Assembly (NCBI GenBank): GCA_029891345.1
Contig: CM057000.1
Coordinates: 132,048,163-132,112,162 of the forward strand
From: Dryococelus australis
Taxonomy: Eukaryota > Arthropoda > Insecta > Phasmatodea > Phasmatidae
Direction: 5' to 3'
DNA: 64,000 nt
Each line of letters begins with the position of its first letter. The stretch's first letter is position 1. The notes under the pieces were generated by a model. That model was not told where the DNA came from. It ran no database searches and was given only the letters and a program-made list of their open reading frames with translations. The translations under genes were made by a program, and so were the position numbers. Shown piece by piece: positions 47,525 through 59,399 of this stretch.

Positions 47525-49229
47525 GTATGATGGTTTCCTTATGTATATATAGTACATATCTCCTAAATTATTTGAGCTTAAGTGAATGTGATGGAAAATA
47601 TCACTCCCACATGTGCATAATTTTTAAGAATTTTTCTGTGGTATTCTTAAGTGGGATATGATTATTCATTGGAATCTCTTTCTTTTAAAATTCTTGCCAA
47701 ACACTGCTTGCTTATTAAATACAAGTGTAAATATTTTGTTGTGTGAACAAGTGTGTGACATGAAAACATGTAACCATGTAGTTCATTTTTAATTGTTTAC
47801 TGTGTGGTTATGCTAAAAGTATTTATGACATTTTATTAAATTCCTTTTTAAATTGCCAAGTGCTTTATTGCAGCAAGAAAATAGTTATCTACCATAATGA
47901 TCGGTTTTCTTTCCTCTGGGTCAGGTGTTAAATGACTGCCATCAATTATTTGATTATACGTTCTTCTTTTAGAGCTTTCTTTTATCAAAACCTTGTTTCT
48001 GCAGACTCTCTTTTGTACCAACTTGTCAGGCTATTTGCTGACTTTGCTGTTGGTGTGATAGAATTTCATTTAACCATATTTTCATGTTTACTCTTGACGC
48101 ACAAGCGATATCTCATACATATCCAAGCCTGAGCCTCTAGTATGCTCCTCCTTGTATACCATAGTGCCGAACGCCGTCACTCACTTAGTGTCTGTACACT
48201 TTCTATCTACAAGTCAGTCAACCCACCTAAGAGGCTGGCAATCCGCATGATGCCGCGCTCCAGTCTGAGTGGGTGGACCCACCTCCTTGCTTGCCTTGCC
48301 TTGCCCTGGCCGGCAGGCACCAGACCTGCACACTTGCCGTGCATCAGGGGAAGTATCCCCCTCCATGTAGCTTGCTCCAATCACTCCTTGCTCACCAAGT
48401 CTCTTTGAGTGTATTTATTCCTTTGCACGCACTCCAGACAGGGCATTTTGCATCACAGCTTCAACTCTCTCTACCTCACCATGCTTGCCGTCAGCAGTGT
48501 TGTTGAACTTACCCTTATTATGTTAACTGTTCAGAACTAGTGTTTCTCACAACAGTAGTTGGAAGCTATTGCTACAGAGCCTTCTCCTAGTCATGAGAGT
48601 GGGCCACGTACCTCGTTCACGCCGGGCGTAATTTGTTTCAGGGTGACTCTCATCCTGAACTTCTGTTTGTATCTCATTGCCACCCTGTGATATACAGCTT
48701 GGCAAACTTAGTCTCTCTTCCATCAGATGATAGCTGGCACAGGTTGCAGATATATGTCTTGTAAACTCCTTCAGAAGGAATAAAACGTATATCTACCAGT
48801 TACCTCTATTTGGTCCAATAATTTTCTTTCGCTTTCGCCTTCCTTACCTGGTTTGCCTTTTGAGTGCATGTCCACTTAACTACTTACAGGTGCACGCACA
48901 AATGCCATGATAGAGATTAGAACCTAAGTTCTCACCGAAGGGCGCTCCCACCACTTTTCAATATTTGGTGTCTATTGCTTGCTGGTCATGCTGCGCTGTA
49001 GCATCTCTGCAGCAAGGGGGAGAGAACCTTTCTCCGAGGCTTAAGGAGAACAAACACGTTAAGTCACTACCACTGTCAGGCTACAAGCTGGTCATGCAGC
49101 TTACTGAGCCCCGTAGGGTCCTTATGTGGGGATTGCTGTGAACTGTTAAGTGATTGAGTAAACCTGATCACGTGACCAAGGTTAACCAGTTTACTTTAAC
49201 CCAATTATTTTTAGTAAACACCTAAAGAT

Positions 49230-49460
49230 TTCTGGCACTAACCTCTGACTCCCACCAAGGTGAACCGGGTTCAATCCCTGGCTGGGTAACCAGATTTTCG
49301 CAAGTGGAAATCGTACTGGGCGAAGCAGTTGGTCGCAGGTTTTCTCAGGGGTCTCCCGTTTTCCCCACCCCTTCATTCCAGCATCGCTCCATATTCATTT
49401 CACTCACCCTCATTGGCTCTCAATACCTCACTGTTGAGAGCTGCCAAAATCTCTTCACTC
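49230..49460 (+). repeat. tRNA-derived SINE, 5'-truncated copy
   Basis: Has the tRNA B box 'gggttcaatccctgg' near 49267, then 'ttcgcaagtgg' and a body shared with the copy at 51.8 kb: 'ggttttctcaggg', 'ccattcc.gca', 'tcactcaccctcat.ggctct', 'ctgccaaaatctct'. The A box is missing. Confidence 0.75.
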
Positions 49461-49768
49461 ACTTACTGTATCTGAATTGCAATGGAAGCTCTTTGCATTG
49501 TTTGATTTGGCTGTATGATCATGGGTTCACACAACAAGCTTCAGATTTTATCAGTGCTTACCTGTTAGTTACTCAAGACTTACCAGAGCAATGTTTATGT
49601 CCAGTTCTTTCGTGACATTTCCATATGACAGTAACTTGCTGACAGAACTGATAGAGAACTGACATATGTTTAATTGCTTAGAAATTAGGATGCCTGAATT
49701 TATGAGCCCTTATAATCATTCCCCTTTTGACTGTGTAAAACTTAGTTCACTCATTATGATAGCAAATA

Positions 49769-49942
49769 CAGTAAAACTCTGTTAAGACGTTTTTGAAGGG
49801 ACTGAAAAAGTAATGCTTATTTACTAGGACAACTTCTTAAAATGGTCGAATTACACATGTGCATATAGACAAGGTGCCAAATTATTCAACTTATTAAGCA
49901 GGAAAATTTCTTGAGTGGGGTCTTCTTAACAGGGTTTCACCG
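49769..49942. mobile_element. pogo-like MITE, 174 bp, TA target duplication
   Basis: TA at 49767-49768 and 49943-49944. Left end CAGTAAAACTCTGTTAAGAC pairs with right-end CGGTGAAACCCTGTTAAGAA (reverse complement). Same terminus type as the MITE at 24640. Confidence 0.85.
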
Positions 49943-50147
49943 TATGTAGGTATGTGGTGTTAAGGCATTGTACTGGACATTTATTGTGGGAGCAGAAGGG
50001 TTTCTGTGACGTTTGGCTATTGTGTAGTCACATTTAAAACTACTAGATAAAATTAGTAATAGCAAAATAGACAAGTATGAGCATATGGCAATTGTATACA
50101 CAGTCTAATAATGTGATAATGTGTGTGTGTGTGCATCTTGCTCACAG

Positions 50148-50292
50148 GGAAAAGGATGGTAGTTTGAGACCATTACCCAGGAAGCACATTGACTGTGGGC
50201 TTGGCTTAGAGAGACTGGTGTCTGTCATACAGCAGAAGAGGTCGAATTACGATACTGATCTGTTTGTGCCTTTGTTTGATGCCATCCAGAAG
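50148..50292 (+). CDS. AARS1: Alanyl-tRNA synthetase, coding exon 5 (about residues 225-273)
   Basis: Acceptor tcttgctcacag (AG at 50146-50147), donor GT at 50293. [30 protein letters not shown], then [24 protein letters not shown] is class II motif 3, which supplies the arginine that contacts ATP. Entered with the third base of Arg, left at phase 0. Intact. Confidence 0.96.
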
Positions 50293-50299
50293 GTGTTTA

Positions 50300-51765
50300 T
50301 TTTTCTGTTTATAATTTTTGTAGCTAGCCTTTGCATGTTAATAGTAGAATCTAGTTGCAAGATAGTAGATAACTATTGAACTGTTTGTAATTTTCCTTAA
50401 ATTTACGTAATTTAATATGCATATTAAATCAACTCGCTGGTTAAATGTTGTTGTAGTGGTACACTGCCTTACCATAACCTAAATCTGTTTGAAATTTTGT
50501 GATATTATTGCCTCACATTACTGATAGCATGGATGTGTGTTAAAGTTGTATGGTGCAGATACACTTACAGAATAATTACCTGCAAACTTAGTCCCCATCC
50601 ATGAAATTGTAACAGCGTCGCCAAAACAAGAAAAGAAAGATGCAGTTCATTGAAAAAAGTAAACTGAAATAACTTTGTATTTTTGCTGATAATGCTGTTT
50701 TATATGCAGTACAATATTCCCTTTTACTAAGCTTGGAACTCTGTGCACCACTGTTTTATTTTATGCTTTTTGCTTCTGCAATACTTTACACCCTCCAATC
50801 AAGTGTTACCTGCAGAATGCAGAAATAACAATGCTAACCATTTTGAGTGGCAGGATATAAGGCACATACGTATCTTACAGCTCCAGTAAAAATATTACAT
50901 CTGCTAGTCTGTTTCAAATAGAAGTATTTTAACCAGTTTCTTGTGTTAGAATGTGCATGCTTACATGTTTTAAAAGTTAAGGCACTTGGTATCTGTAAAA
51001 TCAAACTGAAAGCAGCAATAAAGTCTTACTCCTTAAAAATTTAAAATTGCAGTAGATGTTTGTATTTTGAATAGTCCTTGTGTTAAAAGTAATTCATAGA
51101 AAAATGTGGTTTTTCATAAAATCATAATCACTTGAAGATGTATAAATAAATAACAATTCTAAGACAAAACCTATTTCCATTTTTGTTTCACAGTTTTGTA
51201 AGATTTTATGTTAAGGAAAAAATATTGTACTTCAAAAGTGCAATATCAAAACAATTAGTAATTCTTGCACTATCTATGTGGTGGCAGTTATAGTTTGGAA
51301 TGCATACATATGCTAGATGACAATTCCTTGTAGGATGTAAGTTAGCTCATTCAGTGTTTACCTAACCAGCATGTTAGATACTAGATAATTCCAGTGGAGT
51401 GCAAGTTAACTTATTGTTTACCCAACCAGCATTCTTGAGGGTTTCTGTGCATCACATTTTCAGAAATAATTGTTGGTTGTAAAAGTGGAGTGAGACGTGC
51501 ATGGGTGGGCCAAGACTCATGCATGACCTAAATTATTGATAAATTTCTCAAGATTGATGCAGTTTGTGATCTGTCAAATATTAAGCTCTGGGCTGTTTTC
51601 AACACAAGAAAAATTCTTCCAAAAACATAGCAAAGGGAAATGATCAGACATCTTAACCTAAAATGTATTAAGTATTTCTGGAGAGAACAAAGAGGGCAAT
51701 TTCGCACTTTTTTCCCTTCAAATGGCATGTAAAAGCACAGTATGAAATTTTACACTTATCTAAAG
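50300..51765. other. Intronic, no gene seen
   Basis: AT-rich. Two related words 'gtaggatgtaagttagctcattcagtgtttacctaaccagcat' and 'gtggagtgcaagttaacttattgtttacccaaccagcat' near 51330 and 51393 form a short tandem-like duplication of about 63 bp period. Confidence 0.45.
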
Positions 51766-51767
51766 AA

Positions 51768-52025
51768 GGGGCTACGGTGGCTGAGTGGTTAGACTGTTCG
51801 CCTCCCACCAAGATGAACCGAATTCAATCCCTGGCAGGTCACTCTGGTATTTCGCAAGTGGGAATCATGCCTAACGATGCCACTGGTTGGCGGGTTTTCT
51901 CTGGGACCTCCTGTTTCCTCCGTCCTTGAATTCCGGCACTGCTCCATTCTCACATCATTTCACCCTCATCGGCTCTTAAGACATAGTTGTTAAGAGCTAC
52001 CCAAATCTCTCAACTCAGTTCTAAA
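51768..52025 (+). repeat. tRNA-derived SINE, full-length-looking copy
   Basis: Starts 'ggggctacggtggctgagtggttagactg', with an A box (TGGCTGAGTGG) near 51779, and a B box-like 'gaattcaatccc' near 51820, about 30 bases after the A box as in tRNA. The body then follows the copy at 49.2 kb ('ttcgcaagtggg', 'gggttttctc', 'ccattctcaca...tcaccctcat'). It is not a working tRNA: no full cloverleaf beyond the internal promoter. Confidence 0.85.
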
Positions 52026-52114
52026 GAAGACTTTTTGTGATATTAACAAACTGTAAAGCCAGAATAATGTGGTGCTATTATTATAAGAACTGGAGCATGG
52101 AAACATGGAATGAG

Positions 52115-53100
52115 AGTTGATGCGTGACGTCCTGTGGACGAGAGATGTATGTCACGGCTCCAAGTGTTTTGGTTGGTGCTAGGGCAGATACACCTGGGTT
52201 GTTATTATGTCTCTAGTCCTTGCACGGAATTGGAACCTGACCAGAGTACAATACTGGCCGTGTGGCTCTCCGACAGGGCACGAAATCTGGGATGGCAAGT
52301 TCTATTTTGCATTTTGGTGGGACCACTCTCTCCGGTATACCTGGGTGACACTTGAGCTGTGGTGTCTGCTGGATCTTTTGAGGCTCGGGTTGCCACTGAA
52401 TCTAGTGTGCTAAGTGACGGGTCTTCATAGGTACTGGTCGACGCTGGAGATGACTGACTGATTGGAGTTCCCCAAAACCACAGGTCCGCTAGGCCGTGGG
52501 GCGTGTCTTGTGCACTCAGGTAGGCCGCTAATACTGGATTTGGAATGCCGTCAAGCTTGGTAGGAGGCAGGAAGAGAGTTGGTTCGTAGGCTGGCGAGAC
52601 GGGTCTCTCCAAGTAGCGGAGGGCTTGTGCTTGCGCCCTAGGACGGAGGTGCTAGAGTCCGGTGGGGATGGGGCTAAGCTACGGTGGGTACAGAGATAGT
52701 CAGTCCTCTTTACCCTCTTGCGGATACCACTACAACAGGAGTAGGGCATGAGGTAAGAGAAGCTACTATCAAACCTCGTGGAGTTGGAGCAGGTAATGCT
52801 GTAGTCCTACTCAGGTGTACTTCCACATTTTGTCTCCGCCAACCCAATGCGGTATTCCTATCTTAGTACCCAGCACTAGAAGCACGATGGATAGTGAGAG
52901 TCAGGTCTCACTGGCTGATGGTCCCAATATGTGGGTGAGTTCTTCTTGAAGATCAGTCTCCCCAGACCCAGAAAATTACTCTTTCCGGCACCAGAAGCAG
53001 GGGTCGAAAGAACAGACTCCAGACTGACAAGCTAACCTCAAAAGGAGGAATACGTAGTGTTGAGGTTCTACCGTTCTGTACACTGTGGTCCACAGAAAGG
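52115..53100 (+). repeat. Retroelement-like dispersed repeat, copy 2 (copy 1 at 44.2 kb)
   Basis: Runs parallel to 44186-44945 with many small differences, from 'tgacgtcctgtggacgagag' to 'cctcaaaaggagga'. It continues, without a copy-1 match, to retroelement-like DNA up to about 55.8 kb. Confidence 0.65.
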
Positions 53101-55900
53101 GTGGCAGTCCAAGATGTGTGTGTTTCTATGGAGTGTTTTGGTGGTTAGAGCGAATTTCCTGGTCACCTGTGGTCCCTCTGACGGGACTGATGTTTACAAA
53201 GCAGGGTCCTATGGCTACGTGTAAGACAATAAACAAGGTGGTGTTGCACTACTTCCTACTATCAATGAGAGCCTAACGGAAGCTTACTATGCTTAGGTGA
53301 AGGGGACCTGTTCCTAGGCTAAACAGGATAGGTAGACAAAGTGCTATGAAAATAACTTGAACTTAGACTACGCTACAGTGTTGCCCTGAAGGGGCTGAAA
53401 GTGTTTCAAGTGTGTGACGACGTTAGACGATGAAGACTTGGCGAGGACTGGTAGATCAGTAGGACTCTTCGGCACCAGGAGCATGGTGAAAACTAAGGTA
53501 GAGGAGGGTCTTCGGCACCAAGAGCGCGGTGATGACCAGGAGGGGAGCTGATGGTTCCTTGTGTGTAATCAATCAAACTCTGTGGGACTGTGTGGCTGAG
53601 TGATACGCAATGAGTATAAGTTGATTTAATGTTGAGAAAGACGTTGCGCGTAAGAGTATTTTCGGCAGCAAATGAAGATTGGAAAATTTAAAATAGTATT
53701 ATCCTTATCAATGATTTTTATTTTGAGAATATCAACTAAGAAATTTCTATCGGATGTGTAACATCTTGTTGTTGAGGTCCGTGGAGGCAAGGTACATTGT
53801 TTCCTAAGGTTACACATATGCCTAGGAAACGGGCAACAATTTAGATCCACTGATAACAATTTATCCTCAAACATTATGCTTTGCCTTGATGCATGATGTC
53901 TTTTATACTTATTAATAAACTACTACTACTCGTTAGTGCAACTACACCACTAGCAGTTGTCAACAGAGTTGAGTCACCGCCACCACCTACAAGTTTGTTG
54001 TATCTACCAGGCTGGAATCGACATTCCAATAGTGGAAATTATTTTACCCGATGAGCCACGAGGACAATGCAAGAGGTCCGTGGCTAGTACAGCAGTGTAC
54101 TGTGGGATGCCACACAAGTATGATGCCTAGATCCCACAACTTTCCGCTATGCTGCTCACATCGAGGATCTAGGCGCTGGGCATGCACATGCTAACCCCCT
54201 CTCCAGACGCCCTATGCCAGTGAAGGAAGGGATGGCCGAGGAGAATATAGTGCGAAGAGCTCCCGGCGTCCGGATGATCAGTTCTGCTTCAGTTCTTCAC
54301 CATCCTCTCCTGGGCTCTCATCGCACATGCAAGTGGTGCCGAGGCCCACACCAAACCTAAAGCGCTTCACCGCTACATCACAGAGCAGAAAATCCTCTCC
54401 AACCGTCTACAAAAGGAAGCACCAGCGGCACCATCAGCACCTCACACTGAAACACAGTCGGTCACTTAAATGGACAACAGAGAGTAGAGCTAGTCTAGAG
54501 GAGAAAGCTACGTTCACATGCACCAGTTACTGACTACTCCCTTCCCCTGTTTTACGCTAGGGTTTGTACCTTCCACCAAGCCTGAGTGGATAGGAGGTAG
54601 TCTATTTCCCTTAACTGCAAAATAAACCTTGATCTTGCCTAACTTCTCGAGTATGACTCCGACCTCCTACTCTTCACCGTCATCAGATCTGACAGGGACA
54701 GCAGGAGACCGGGTTTGCTCTTTCTGAATCCACACTGACAACAGATCAAAACATCCTTGGAAGGCCACCTATTCTCTGCCCAGCGCAGTGAACTGCAGAA
54801 CCACGACACTAGGATACTGTCCCCTGGAAGGTGATTTGTCCTTCTGAAATTGTCCCCGTCTCACCGCACACTCAGCTGTGCCGAGGAGGGGAACTTCTTC
54901 GGGCTTGGGGAAACCAGTGACCTCGGGACACTCACCTCACCACTATTGGAAGACCACCCATTCCTTGCACCCAGGTGGAGAGAACGGTAGAACCCTGACA
55001 CTAGGTATGCACCTGGTGGGATTGGCTTTCTGGCTGGGGTGAACTCCTCTCATCGCACACTTAGTGGTGCCGAGTGGGGTTACACTCCAGTGCAGGGGAG
55101 ACGTGCATTGGGACAACACCGTGCAGTTCCTACAGCCAATGTTTTGCAGCTCGAGACTCCCTCACCTACGGTAGGGAAGCAAGAGTGAGGTGCGCAGTTG
55201 ATGGTAGCAATTTGCACCTTCACTTGCACTCCAACAGACCCAGATCCTTGTCTGGAGCTTGATGCCTTACATCCACAGAGGTGGTGTTCAGAAGAAGGCA
55301 AAGAAGGCGAGGGCTATCTCTAAAGATTTACAAGGGAATAGCATCCTTCCCAGTGGGTTCGGACTACTGAGTCTGCATGAACAAGCTGCTTTGCTGCGAC
55401 GACTCACCATACTGTTACCACCCTTCATTCCTACAGCACTGTTCGAGCCACCCACCCGTATAGCGGAAGGACATCATCCTGTAATACAGGAGATTCTGTT
55501 CTGTGAGGGTTCCAACATTAGAGAACCCCAGCAACTCGGAAGCACACCACACACACGTCATGCGCAACCAGGGCCGAGGGACTTATCCTAGCTAAACCAC
55601 ATCAGGATCAGACGCATCGTCCCGCTTGCTTGAACTCAGTCCCGCACCCTAAGCGAACACCACACAGAGTGGTATTACCAGAGCCAGACTTCATACCAAG
55701 CCGGCGGCCTACTGGGCCTGTATTATATTCTGGTCGGGCATGAGTGCCATGAGACAACTAGATACCTAAAGACCTGTCTAGCCTAGCATCGACCAAATCA
55801 TCCAGGGACGCGGGCAGACAATCTGCAGAGTCTGTCATGTGTCAGACTATGCAAGGAAACATACTATCCATGAATAGTAAAATGCAAGGTTAGCCTTATC
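53100..55900. mobile_element. Decayed LTR-retroelement DNA, including gypsy-like RNase H tail
   Basis: Near 54160 the + strand reads AHIEDLGAGHAHANPLSRRP, similar to the 'hpG..N..aDaLSRrp' end of Ty3/gypsy RNase H. The preceding and following DNA is GC-rich with no further clear domain. The repeat word 'cggcaccagaagc.tggtg' and its reverse complement occur several times in 44.7-62 kb. Classification is tentative. Confidence 0.4.
54744..55140 (+). repeat. Tandem repeat of about 200 bp, two copies (third at 62.5 kb)
   Basis: 'cttggaaggccacctattctctgcccagc...cactaggatactg' near 54750 recurs as 'ttggaagaccacccattccttgcacccagg...cactaggtatgcacc' near 54945, each followed by 'cg.acactcag/tagt.gtgccgag'. 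A further copy starts near 62527. Confidence 0.7.
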
Positions 55901-55901
55901 A

Positions 55902-58712
55902 GTAGGGCTGATTGGTTAACCGAATTTTCGTTTCAGTCCGGTCATTTTTACAAACACTGAAACCGACTCGAATTCTGAGGGAAAACAGTAAAACATTATG
56001 GCCACTAATTTTGTTTGAAGCAACATTATGTAAACAAAAAATTCACAAAATTCTTAAATTTTAAATAAGTAATGAAAAATCTTAAGATAAAAAAATTCTT
56101 GGTACACACAGAGTAAGAAAATACAGCTTCTACAGCAGTTAACAAACATTATGGCTTTTGTTAATTTTATTTTTTATCTGAAATATGTAGGTTTTTTTTT
56201 ACAGTTCAAAGTAAATTTTTGTAAAAAAAAAAAAATGAATGTAAAAGGAAAGTAAATATAATCATACTTAGTTATAATCATACTTAGTCTTAGTTATAGA
56301 GAGATTTTGTGCCGAAGATAGAAAAATAATTAGTTGTAAACAAGAAAAAGAAAATGCATTGTATCATATGTATACAGTTTTGACAGGACCAGACACAGAC
56401 TTTCTTATAGAGAGATTTTTATTATAAAGAGGTTCCCTATATAGAGGTTTTACTGTATATTCAAATTGTGTACACAAATGTTAGTAACTTAAATTACTTT
56501 AACTAAAATTTCATATTAACGAAGCATGTAAACAGTTCCCTCGAAAATATTTAGCAAATAGATATGTTAATACAGAGCCAGTGCTGCTACACTTGCTCAT
56601 GCAGTTTTCCCTTTCCAGTGAACCAGTACTGACTCAAGTTTTGTTCATTGCACGGACACAATACTGTACAGGATTGGTTTTTCTTATGTTTCTCTGCTTG
56701 CTGACTGCTTTGTTATTTTCTTCGGCAATACCAATCAATCAATTTAGGTTAACCACTGCATTTTTTAACAGTCTGATTATAAACCAGCCATGACCTTGCT
56801 ATTGTGTGAGGCCCTGTTTCATTGCCTGCAAGTGTTTAGTTAAAAGAATAACAAAGGCCATTTCTTTCGTTTTTGCTTCAGGCGAGCATTTTTTTAGCGA
56901 GTTCTTATGCTGGATTTACATTGGCGCGACGAGCGCTATGCGACGTAAGTAATGCTTCACCCAATCACAGACTTATTTTTTGATCTCAAAGCGACAGAAA
57001 TCACGAGTGCAACGTATTTTCTGAATAGAATTAATAAAAAATGTTGTTGCGCCACGGACGCGACAAGCGTCAATGAACAAGTGTAATTTCTTCTTTGCAA
57101 GAGTGGTGGCAATGTTAGGTTGGTCGCATTTGTAATAACATGCAAAGGTATCATCTTGTTGGTGTTCTCGGAATATTTTATCCTTAGTTAGTTTTTTTAA
57201 TTTGGTTTTCTTTAAGCATAGTTGGTTTTGAGTACTGCTTTAGTGTGTTTTCTCGAGTGAAATGTAATATTAATCAGCACATGTGTACCGCTTCGTAAAA
57301 CTGTGGTTTCAGGAAATGTGTGCAGTGTTGATTTTACTGAACGATTCTGCAAATAAATTATTTAATACTAGTGACGAACAAATGGGATTTTAGTGAAGTA
57401 AACTTGTAAGGATTTCCATAGTAAAACACATGTTCAAAGGGTTCCAAATGTTACAGTAGTGCCTGAAAAAGCTGCACTTCAACACTTGTAGTGTGTAAAT
57501 ATGATTTGTTTATTTACATGTAAGTATTGTGAATTACATGAGTGTGAGGTTTTCAGACAAAATGTGTGTGTGTATTGCTGCATATGTACGAATTCTAACA
57601 GCGATGTATATATCACTTTTTGTTTTTTCATTGAAGTTGAAATTTTCGAAGTTACAATAATTTGAATGTTATTTCCACACGAGCAAAATTTTCCACTGTT
57701 CCGTGAAAACGATATGCAACTCAAAATGCCACTGCCGTCTCATGAAAGACGCTAAACTAAAGCTGCCACCATCCCCTCACTGTTTCCTTTTTCCCCTTGA
57801 AATAAAATAAACAGAACGCAAACAAACATAACTCAGCAAAACTAAAACGGGTTGAAATACCAAACTAGCTATAATATCCTGCATTGATATGGTTTGGCCC
57901 ATACTAATCTTTTCAACTGGTAAACTATAATTAATTCATAAACATTAATGTTGTTTGTGTTTCAAATTATTTGCCTTAATTTCTTCTTGCAAATATGCAG
58001 ATGGCCTTCTGAGATATTTTCATATTTTTAGCCATGATGGTCAAAAGAGGGTTTTTTATGTTTCTTTGCATCACAGTTTTTCATGACCTCCACAATTTAC
58101 AGTGACGTCACGCCAATGTAAATCCATTATTATTCCGCTTGCATTACTTGCGGCATATATTTGTTCAAGTTCTTTCAGTATACTTGCCGTTAAATTTGGC
58201 AGAATTTATAAAATATTTAGCAGAGAAATATTCATTTTAGCAAGCAGCGAAATATATAATACGGTTTCATAAATACGATTTTTACATGTCAAAATTCAAA
58301 AACTGTTGTAAATTTTTCACTAAGGGTGTGTTTTCATGGTGATAGTAGCTACCACTATAGTAGCTATCGTAACAGTGTGTGACAGTAACCACCATGATAG
58401 GGCCTGTTTACACACACTACGAGACATGCTGTGATAGTAATCCTCAAAAGGGACATTTCCGACAACACTTGTGTAAATATATTGATAGGTCCTATATTTA
58501 TATCCTTTTTTCAAGTTGTTGGGATAGTAGTTAAATATTGTGACAGGATATTAATGAAATGTAATCATATATTATTCCTGTGGTTTAGCTTATGTCACTA
58601 CTGTTATTAGCAACTCATAAAAATTTGTAGCCATGACCTACCTGAACTGAGAACCGACATTTTAGACCAAAAAACCGAACCGACTAAAAATGTGAGAACC
58701 AATCAGCTCTAT
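55902..58712. mobile_element. Outer TIR element, 2.8 kb (tentative)
   Basis: 'agggctgattggttaaccga' near 55902 pairs with 'gaaccaatcagctct' near 58697, and the pairing continues through an A/T-rich 'ccgaa' stretch on both sides. It encloses a second TIR element. No transposase found. Confidence 0.5.
56911..58126. mobile_element. Inner TIR element, 1.2 kb
   Basis: TIR of 21 bp: left TGGATTTACATTGGCGCGACG at 56911-56931, right end reads in reverse complement with one difference (58106-58126). No transposase coding frame inside. No clear target duplication. Confidence 0.65.
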
Positions 58713-59043
58713 TTTTCTGTAAGATAATTTTTCCTGTTACGTGTTTCACAGACTACAAAATTTGTGTTATAAGAATGGCCAAGTAGAAGTCCTGATTCGA
58801 GTTCTATTGAAAATCTGTGAAGGATCATGACTATACAAGTTTCGAGCACAAGGCTGGAAACATTCATGACCTCCTTGAGTCAGTATCAACATTTTGAATG
58901 ATTTAGGTGTTGACATTTACTACCATAAACTAGTGGGCAGCTTTCCAAAACAAATGGGAAAGTATCTGAAGGCAAGCTAGTTGATGTTGTCTTCACAGGT
59001 TTTTATGTATATAACGGGATAAATAATGTATATGTGATACTAG

Positions 59044-59189
59044 GGTACAGGTGCTCGCCCATACCAAGGCCTTGTGGGAGCGGATGATGTGAATGGTATT
59101 GATATGGCGTACAGAGTGTTGGCTGACCATGCTCGTACTCTCACTGTGACATTGGCTGATGGAGGTCGACCTGACAATACTGGCCGGGG
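59044..59189 (+). CDS. AARS1: Alanyl-tRNA synthetase, coding exon 6 (about residues 274-322)
   Basis: Acceptor gatactag (AG at 59042-59043), donor GTAAGT at 59190. [40 protein letters not shown] and GRPDNTGRG. It lies at the junction between the catalytic core and the tRNA-recognition domain ('YRVLADHAR' and 'PDNTGRGYVLRR' are strong AARS signatures). Exit phase 2 (GG). The next exon, expected to begin with a pyrimidine then Y-V-L-R-R, is not found in the window, so intron 6 is at least 4.8 kb. Editing and C-terminal domains lie further right. Confidence 0.96.
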
Positions 59190-59245
59190 GTAAGTAGTGT
59201 TCTGTAAGAATACTGTAACTATATTTCACTCCTGATTATGGTATA

Positions 59246-59392
59246 AAAGGAAGACAGAAAGCACAAGTACTCACAGGGCTGTACTTGTAGATAGAAACGC
59301 ACAAACGAATGTGAGACAAACACATTTTCCATGCGGATGCACAGTCGCGCAACATTTCGTTGGCTAGGCCAGCTTCGTCAGCAAGGGTTGTA
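59246..59392 (+). repeat. Dispersed repeat, copy 2 (copy 1 at 41.8 kb)
   Basis: Same order of blocks as 41775-41906, ending 'ggctaggccagcttcgtcag'. Lies just after AARS exon 6. Confidence 0.8.
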
Positions 59393-59399
59393 GCATCCG

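Larger units (their letters stand above)
47530..50140. other. Intronic; SINE and MITE, otherwise no gene
   Basis: 48140-48800 is GC-richer, with an AATAAA-type end near 48780, and may be an LTR-like remnant; no partner was found. Short frames there are not recognised. Confidence 0.3.

Noticed and set aside
51768-51845. Possible tRNA gene
   Set aside because: A and B boxes are present but acceptor and anticodon arms do not pair; it is the head of a SINE with a sister copy.
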